A DNA stretch of 64,000 nt from Polytrichum commune (taxonomy: Eukaryota > Streptophyta > Polytrichopsida > Polytrichales > Polytrichaceae). The first letter of the stretch is position 1; every line of letters starts with the position of its first letter. Made by a program: the position numbers and the translations under genes. Below, piece after piece: positions 57,573-64,000 of this stretch. The notes under the pieces were generated by a model. It was not told the DNA's origin. It did not search any database and was given only the letters and a program-made list of their open reading frames with translations. The stretch is from the NCBI GenBank assembly GCA_950295325.1, contig OX485806.1, forward strand, positions 16,862,001 to 16,926,000. Direction: 5' to 3'.

Positions 57573-59906
57573 ATGATGGATGCTGGTAATAGGAGGAAGT
57601 TCGGGTCCCCCTTTGCCAAGAAGAAGAAGCCATCCAGAGACATATTAAGCCCCCCAAAACATTTGAAGGTTTCAAAAGTACCGAAAAAAGACTTGAGCTC
57701 TTACTTTGCTGTAAAAGGCACCCAGGACCACCAGATTGTTGACGAGGATGGTGTAATTCATCTACTTGACGACAAATGCCCTGATTTCAGCAAATCCCAT
57801 GTGCAGAGGTGTTTTCCTGAGGAAGATCTACACAAATCATCTGAAGGGCTGCAAACTTCAATTTCCACTTTGAAGAAGGTACCGAATCCTAATGATGGTG
57901 ATGAGTTATTTGATGATGCGGACCTTGGCTTCCCGTTAGAATTATTGGAGCAGGTTGTTAGTAAGTATGATAAACCATCGTCATCAATAGGCCAAGAGTA
58001 CATAGAACCTGAGCAATTCTCAGTTTCGGAATCGGCACTTGCTAATTGCAAACATTTAGACAGGGTGCAGAATGCTAGTGAGAAGGCTTCAGAGTACATC
58101 AATGAGGAATGTTGCACTGTGAAAGACAAATGCGATGATTATCCGAAACCAGGGCTCAACTTCGACAAATTGACAGTATTGGTGGATGTCAAGTGTAAAG
58201 ATGTCTATGATGCATCCTCAGCTTTCAGAGATGACCTTTTCTTTGATGAGGAGGACAGTTGTGATGTAGCGAGCGAAATATCAACACCATCAGAAACACA
58301 TCAACAAGGGTCAGATTTGAGTTTTAGAGATTCCTTTTATAAAGGGGGAACGGACTGGAGTGCTCTCTACGACATAGATGAGTATGGTTTGCCTTGTGGT
58401 CGAGAGGGGAGTCCTTTGTTTAGCTCTGAACAACATTATTACTCCGCCAAAGAGCCAGGAGAAATTGGGGTTTTGGAAAGTAAAGCGTCAAAATTAGATT
58501 CGTCATCGTCGCCCCTTCCTATAAATCTTCAAAGTCCCTCATTGGGATTGAATCCTTTTAGGGAAAATGATGTCAACTTCAACGTTGCTGCTAAGCGATT
58601 TACAAAGTTGAAGCAAGTTGACCTCTCTGGGTTTTTAAAACTGAAGCCAAAGGCAACCCCGAAGGAAAATGTGTCTGCTCTTAAAGCAGTACAACAAGAT
58701 ATTGGTACGTACTTTGGATTATCTCCTCTTGCCAAAACACCACCGTCTTTGGAAGCTGCAAATTTTATATCCAAATTTCAGCAAAGTGGTTCATCACCTG
58801 CTTCTTCGAGTGGGAAGAACTTGCAGAGAAAGGGTGGAGGAGGAGGAGGAAGATGGAAAAGCAAGGATCAAGCAACAAGAAGTTGCCCTTTTTACAAGAA
58901 GATGCCGGGAACACCTTTCACCGTGGATGCATTCAAATTTGGAGCTGTTGATGGATGCAAAGCTTACTTTCTTTCGCACTTCCATAGCGACCATTATGGT
59001 GGTCTAACAAGGTCGTGGTGTCACGGACCAATCTTTTGCACTCCTGTCACAGCCCGCCTTGTTGCAATGTGTCTCGGTGTTGATTCCCAATGGCTACATC
59101 CCGTTAAGTTAGGTGTCACTCTCGTGGTTGAAGGTGTGGAGGTCCAGTTTTTGGAAGCAAACCATTGTCCCGGAGCGGCACTTATTCTTTTCCAAACTCA
59201 GAGTGGGCAACGTATCCTACACACAGGCGATTTCCGGGCTTGTAAAAAAATGCAAACCTACCCAGAGCTTCTTTGCGCCCGCGTCACTTCTTTATATTTG
59301 GACACAACGTATTGCAATCCCAAATACAACTTTCCACTGCAAGAGGACGTCATCGATTTCGTCATAAAGGTGACAAGCACCACGTTGAAGAGAAACCCTA
59401 AGACATTAGTCGCAGTTGGTGCATACAGCATTGGCAAAGAGCGTGTCTATTTGGGAATAGCAAAAGCACTAAATCTTATGATATTTGCAGACAAAAGGCG
59501 TGCGAGAATTTTATCATCTTTGGAATGGCCAGAGCTTACGGACCGGCTATGTGATGATTCGTCCCATAGTTTGCTTCACGTGCTACCAATTTCACACTTA
59601 AATAGTGGAAAATTGACGTCGTACATGAAGTCTTTGTGCCCCCGATATACAGCTGTGTTAGGGTTTCGGCCTACCGGATGGACTTATACGGAAAAATTAG
59701 GGTCAAATCTAGAGCAACTGAAGCCCCAGTGCAGTGGAGCTGTGACGGTTTATGGTGTTCCTTACAGTGAGCATTCAAGCTTCTCGGAGCTTCAAGAGTT
59801 TGTACAGTTTTTAAGGCCGCAGAGAATTATTGCTACAGTGAATATTGGAACTGCTGCTCAAAGGGAGGGGATGCAGTCTCATTTCAATCAGTGGCTCAGG
59901 AGTTAG
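57573..59906 (+). CDS. SNM1-like: SNM1/DCLRE1-type DNA cross-link repair nuclease, single exon
   Basis: 777 aa; an in-frame TAG six bases before the ATG supports this start. Residues 438-777 form a metallo-beta-lactamase plus beta-CASP domain: CPFYKKMPGTPF 438-449, metal-binding HFHSDH 469-474, EANHCPGA 528-535, HTGDFR 550-555, beta-CASP DTTY 577-580, PISHLNSG near 670, FRPTGWTYTEK, and VPYSEHSSF with His734. Such enzymes are 5'-to-3' exonucleases that act in the nucleus on interstrand cross-links. The N-terminal 430 residues are acidic and low-complexity. They contain a perfect PIP-box consensus QQDIGTYF (374-381), a related DLSSYF (40-45) and a SUMO-binding-like VIHLLDD (61-67). All motifs intact. 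No intron in the whole frame; a 5' UTR intron is possible (acceptor-like ttgatgcag near 57540). Confidence 0.95.
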   Translation: MMDAGNRRKFGSPFAKKKKPSRDILSPPKHLKVSKVPKKDLSSYFAVKGTQDHQIVDEDGVIHLLDDKCPDFSKSHVQRCFPEEDLHKSSEGLQTSISTLKKVPNPNDGDELFDDADLGFPLELLEQVVSKYDKPSSSIGQEYIEPEQFSVSESALANCKHLDRVQNASEKASEYINEECCTVKDKCDDYPKPGLNFDKLTVLVDVKCKDVYDASSAFRDDLFFDEEDSCDVASEISTPSETHQQGSDLSFRDSFYKGGTDWSALYDIDEYGLPCGREGSPLFSSEQHYYSAKEPGEIGVLESKASKLDSSSSPLPINLQSPSLGLNPFRENDVNFNVAAKRFTKLKQVDLSGFLKLKPKATPKENVSALKAVQQDIGTYFGLSPLAKTPPSLEAANFISKFQQSGSSPASSSGKNLQRKGGGGGGRWKSKDQATRSCPFYKKMPGTPFTVDAFKFGAVDGCKAYFLSHFHSDHYGGLTRSWCHGPIFCTPVTARLVAMCLGVDSQWLHPVKLGVTLVVEGVEVQFLEANHCPGAALILFQTQSGQRILHTGDFRACKKMQTYPELLCARVTSLYLDTTYCNPKYNFPLQEDVIDFVIKVTSTTLKRNPKTLVAVGAYSIGKERVYLGIAKALNLMIFADKRRARILSSLEWPELTDRLCDDSSHSLLHVLPISHLNSGKLTSYMKSLCPRYTAVLGFRPTGWTYTEKLGSNLEQLKPQCSGAVTVYGVPYSEHSSFSELQEFVQFLRPQRIIATVNIGTAAQREGMQSHFNQWLRS

Positions 59907-60100
59907 GGTTTTTGAAGACCTGTGAGGAGAATTCGTTCAGTGAATGTACTGAATGTGATATTTATGTCGATGCATTGAACAAAGGCATTGCAGTCGCAGA
60001 AATAGGTGCCTCTTGTAACTTTGTACAAATGTGCTCATAAATCTAAGGCTATCTTGAAAATGGAACTGCGAAACTAAACTCAATCTGTACAAAGAAACTC
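59907..60100. other. SNM1-like gene 3' flank
   Basis: Probable 3' UTR. AT-rich, with no firm polyadenylation signal chosen. Confidence 0.4.
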
Positions 60101-60104
60101 TTAT

Positions 60105-60500
60105 GTAAGTTATGTGGGTGTTATTTGGTTACATTTCTTAATCGGACCTGTATATTTGATTAGTGTGTGGTTAGATGAGGATCAGAGAATAAAAATTATA
60201 AAGTCACATGGTTAAAGAGATTGGACTATGTGTTCAAGTTATTCTAACTACTCCACACTCAACAGTGAAGACAATTGGGAGGACCTACATATGTATTCAG
60301 TTTAGGAATCAACGAACATGCACTTTGGATAACCATAACTAAATTAGGGGAGTCCTAATATTCAATCAAATTTTTGCTTATGCCTCATCGTAATGCAACA
60401 CAGGTTCTACCGTAGTGTGTAAATCTATCTTTAGAAGTTGGAGAACATGAAAAGCGATCCAAATAATATCCACATACCTTAGACCTGCTGTACTTGGTTG
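60105..60500 (+). repeat. DR1 copy, extended form
   Basis: 'tttggttacatttcttaatc', 'gagattggactatgtgttca', 'ctcaacagtgaagacaattg', then 'atgcaacacaggttct' and 'tccacataccttagac'. Very close to the copy at 48820-49205, with the same structure. Confidence 0.7.
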
Positions 60501-60589
60501 TTTTCCTTGGTTTGATGAATGGGAGCAACCCTTCTCCAGTTCTTCAAGGTTTAGGGTTTGAGTGAAGACTTTCTCTCTCTTTGCTAAGG

Positions 60590-60915
60590 GAAGCGGCCCA
60601 CTTTTGGTTATTTATCTTAATCGGGTGCCTCTACTTGAGTGGTGTGAGGTTATGTGTGGATCTAAGAATGGACACCAAAAAGACGCATTCAAGAGAGATT
60701 GGACTACATGCTCAAGTTTTGTCAACTGTTCTAAGCTCAATAGTGAAACATAATTGGGGAGACCTATATGATCATTCACAAAAGAAATTGAACCTTTGTG
60801 GGGAAAGTGGTTGTGACCTTGATTTGGATTTGCTAATCATCTTGTGCTCATTGCATGTTTCCTTATCCTAGGAGAGGTGGGTGCAGAGATACAGTATCCA
60901 CTGAAGTGCACACCC
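60590..60915 (+). repeat. DR1 dispersed repeat copy
   Basis: 'ttttggttatttatcttaat', 'gtgtggatctaagaatggac', 'gagattggactacatgctca', 'agctcaatagtgaaacataa', 'gacctatatgatcattcaca' and 'atcctaggagaggtgggtgc'. It lies head to tail with the preceding copy. Confidence 0.72.
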
Positions 60916-61936
60916 CAGTCAATTCTTGTTAAGCGGTAGGCTTTCTTCAAAGAATGGAGTAGGAATCCTGAATTAGGTTGAGATTCCATGAAATTTGCAA
61001 AATTAAGCAAACCTTCAAGGATATCAATGAGATTTTTTTTCAATTTTCTGCTATATTGTTTCATCTTCTTCCTTGTGTCAGTATTGGCAACAATCGGTGA
61101 TCTGTGAAAGTTGAAGGTTGAAGGTTGAGGTTATCATGTCATTCATTTGAATTGAACAGTGACATTGATATCTACCTACTAATGTGACAGAACTTTTGGA
61201 CATCGACTGTAAGAAAATGCACTTTTCTCACTGCACATGCATAGGTATAGGTGTTTGGTAGTGGTGTACATGTGTTCTCTCATATTTGTGTGGTTGATAG
61301 ATGTTGGCTGGGTTTCTCAATTGGCAGTGGATGCCATAATTTTCATGCAGATTCATTGTCTTATAAACCTATAATCTAGTGCCATGGATAATAAGTTAAG
61401 TCTTGCACTGACAGATAGCCGAACAAAAATATTACATTTAGACAATATCATACATGAATATATATGAATGAAATTGTAGGTGTTTACTGCATAAACTTTG
61501 TAACACCATTCATTATTCCTAAATCTAGACAAGGTTTTATATATATAACTCCTTTTAAAATCAAATACAATATGATCTCATCAAATATTCCTAAGGGAAG
61601 TTGGCGGAACAGGTTCAGGATCCTCAATAGTTGTTTTTTGAGTGGTTATCTACATAAGTCGGTTTTTAAAGTTATACTTTTTTGAGTCAAATGAACTCGA
61701 ATTAAGAATTAATGCTTTTATTTCTTTCAAATATATTAACAAATTGGATACTACTAATGCTACAATATCTAGGCGTATTTGCCTGATCTTATGTCTTTTT
61801 CATTAGTTTTTATTGAACATGTCCTATAAAAGTGCTTCAAATTAATTAATCACATTAAACAGATTGAGAAAGTACATGTAGCTGAGTATATTTAAGTGAA
61901 ATCAAAGTGCAAATTTTTATATAAAAGAAGCTTTTC
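60916..61936. other. Intergenic, nothing recognised
   Basis: AT-rich, short frames only. Confidence 0.4.
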
Positions 61937-62239
61937 TAAGTTAGAGGGTGCTAAAACCAGCACTCCGTTCAAAATCAACACCTTGAAATCTTGCACAATA
62001 CGTACATATTGATTATGAGAATGTTTGCCATGTGAACATCAAGTCCCCATAACAGGTTTGGGTAGTCTACCAATGAAACTATGAGTCCTTATGACTTTTG
62101 CATACAAAATCCAAAGAAGGCATATTTTGGTGCATTGAAATCCCCTTTCAATTGCTAGCAAGAAATTATTTATTTATTAATCCAATAATAGTATATTTAC
62201 TCATCACTTGAAGTGACAATTTTAGCACCCTCTACCTTA
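61937..62239. mobile_element. MITE-like element, same ends as 14317-15070
   Basis: The left end 'taagttagagggtgctaaaa' is inverted at 62221-62239 ('tttagcaccctctacctta'). 303 bp and non-coding, so an internal-deletion relative of the 754-bp element. Confidence 0.62.
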
Positions 62240-62254
62240 TTACACTTATTTATT

Positions 62255-62865
62255 GCTAGAACCTTGTGTCCGGAGAAGAGAGCTTTAGATTTATCTAGAG
62301 TTATGTTTGATAGCCAAGTCTTCCTCTCTCTTTATTTTTTATTTTTATTTTAACCTACATATGTCAAGCCTTCACGTCTCTTTCTCTTTTTGCTTCTATA
62401 TGTTTTAATATGATTATTTTTATCCACAAATTTCATGCAGAATTGCCCTCCTTTCCTCAATTACCCTTCATCAAATATTAAAGGAAATGAAATCTGTATG
62501 GAATTGTATTGTATTGTGCATGTGTGCATGGCATGAGAATGATCTTTGACAACTAGAACCATGTGGCTGGGGAAGGGAGCTCTAGATTTATCTAGAGTTC
62601 TTCTTCAACCTCTTTTAAACACTAAACTCTAAACAAGGAAATGGTGGACAATTATTTTTCAAGTGAAACCCCCACATGTCAAGCCTTCGTGTCTTCTTCT
62701 CTAACTCTTTACTTTTTATACAAAAAAATAAATTGTATGATTGTTTTTCCATACACAAAGTTCATTAAAAAATGTCCTCCTTTCATCAATTTCTTTTCAC
62801 TCAAAAATCAAAGGAAATTAAATTGCATATGGAATCATACTATACCATGCATGTGTGCATGCATG
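62255..62865 (+). repeat. Diverged tandem duplication, period about 315 bp
   Basis: 'gagctttagatttatctaga' / 'gagctctagatttatctaga', 'catatgtcaagccttc' / 'cacatgtcaagccttc' (62361 and 62676) and 'gcatgtgtgcatg' at the end of both units. Confidence 0.75.
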
Positions 62866-64000
62866 CCAATTTAGTGAGAACAATCATATACTAGTAGGTT
62901 TTGAAACTAATAAAAAAACAAGCTTCTAGTGTAGCTCAAATTGTTCATGACGCTTTCAAATACGTTAAAAAAATGAATCATTCTTTTCTTTCTTTAGTAC
63001 TTCTAAAATGCAATCAAATCTACATTGAATTTTTTTTCAAATTAGAATGTGAACTCAAATGCCCAAAAAAATCTATTTATCATGTGAAAATGTAGGCTTG
63101 GCTAAATTAGTTCATGTGAGGCCCTCTAGTCCTTTAGAGGTTAAAGGTCCTAATTTAGTCTCATGAAAAACATTTGGCATGAATCAACAACAAAGCTACA
63201 AGGGACATGCTTTTATCATGGATGGATGAGAAGCATGTTTGTATGCAACAATACGCGCTTGACATCAAAGACCAACATTTGAACAAAGTCCAATGAGTCA
63301 TTCTTAGACCACAAAAGACGCTCCATAGTTTTGTCTTTAACTAGTGGTGTCAAAAAAGAATCTATTTAAAAACAACCCACTCACAAAGTGCTATCGTTTT
63401 GTACAACGATCGAATACCCTAATGTTCTTTGAAGATAATTTTTCCAGCTCAAATACAACAGTCGTGTAACATTGTCTCAAAATACATACTTGTGATAGTG
63501 ATTCTCAATGTCACATTTCAAACTCGGCAAGGACTTGTAAACATTATGAACATAGGTCATACTATAATCTTGAGGGGGGTGGACCTTTCAATCCATGCAT
63601 GAACATGAACTAACGTGAGTGTAACAAGGGTAGTATGTGAAGCATTAGCTTACACAATATAGATAAGGGAGATGTATTATTTTTGCTTTAGCATGTACAT
63701 GTAAAAAGCTAATTAAGAGTTTTGAAATAAATGTCGATGTACAAAAAGGAGCCCTAAGATTTAGAGAAAGAAAATTGACAGTAGATGTGTTGGATTCATC
63801 CAATTTCTGTCTCCATCCATTGTTATCGTTTGGTAGTAGTCCCCAATAACTACCATGTCCATTCTTGTTGAGGGGAAGGCTCTCAGCGCGCTACATGAAT
63901 AAGCTCGTATAGTGCGACCACGTCACCTATCTTCAGGGCCGTCCGATGATGCCCCTTTTTCCTCCTTGGCCGTCGATGCTCGATCCACGAGACCGGGGGT
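62866..64000. other. Intergenic; GC-rich edge may be upstream DNA of a gene outside the window
   Basis: No gene to 63850. The last 140 bp turn GC-rich with 'ccacgtcacc' (G-box-like core ACGT) and two 'ggccgtc.gatg' words. This could be promoter DNA of a gene beyond 64000, but nothing confirms it. Confidence 0.3.

Noticed and set aside
1-64000. CRISPR arrays, operons, prokaryotic RBS or terminators
   Set aside because: None seen; the window is plant nuclear DNA and the tandem repeats lack spacer structure.

Overview
This window reads as nuclear DNA of a land plant, probably a non-seed plant (moss, lycophyte or fern). It has spliced genes with GT-AG introns of a few hundred bases, a plant-only cuticle-type ABCG half-transporter, an XBAT-type ankyrin/RING ubiquitin ligase and a type I MADS-box gene. 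These sit in old, nested transposon sequence. The non-seed assignment is an inference, mainly from the repeat proteins (a DUF7869-like element, degenerate LINEs). One 200-base run of N (30384-30583) is an assembly gap.

Layout. 1-5100: intergenic, with a terminal-inverted-repeat element (487-1076), copies of a dispersed repeat called DR1 here, and a retroelement tail. 5109-12522: a complete but dead Ty1/copia element. Its LTRs are about 335 bp and its target-site duplication is CATAA. The 5' LTR is split by a 1541-bp solo LTR that carries a GC-rich minisatellite, and the reverse transcriptase contains a ~185-bp inversion. 12.5-28.6 kb: repeat-rich, with fragments of several LINEs on the minus strand, inverted-repeat elements, a 192-bp tandem repeat and a palindromic element with a 9-bp direct repeat at its borders. 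28.6-30.4 kb: a broken DUF7869-like gene running into the gap. 31.4-33 kb: more repeats.

Genes. (1) ABCG11-type half-transporter, plus strand, 34573-40273, 12 coding exons, 708 codons. (2) XBAT34/35-type ankyrin-RING E3 ligase, minus strand, 43713-49377, 9 coding exons, 522 codons. (3) Type I MADS-box gene, plus strand, 52584-53408, no intron, 274 codons. (4) SNM1/DCLRE1-type DNA cross-link repair nuclease, plus strand, 57573-59906, no intron, 777 codons. I built both spliced models by hand: every junction used has GT-AG and the reading phase is kept throughout. The four genes do not form a pathway; they are independent neighbours separated by repeats.

The most unusual pattern is local tandem duplication in and just upstream of these genes. 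The ABCG leader exists in four diverged copies, each ending in the same start-codon context. ABCG intron 3 is duplicated together with its 3' splice site and the first ~20 bases of exon 4, which makes a decoy exon with an early stop. ABCG intron 11 is a 72-bp tandem array reaching the splice acceptor. The MADS leader is duplicated with the start codon only in the second copy, and the ligase's upstream region also holds a diverged duplication. The ABCG stop codon opens a run of 22 in-frame TGA codons.
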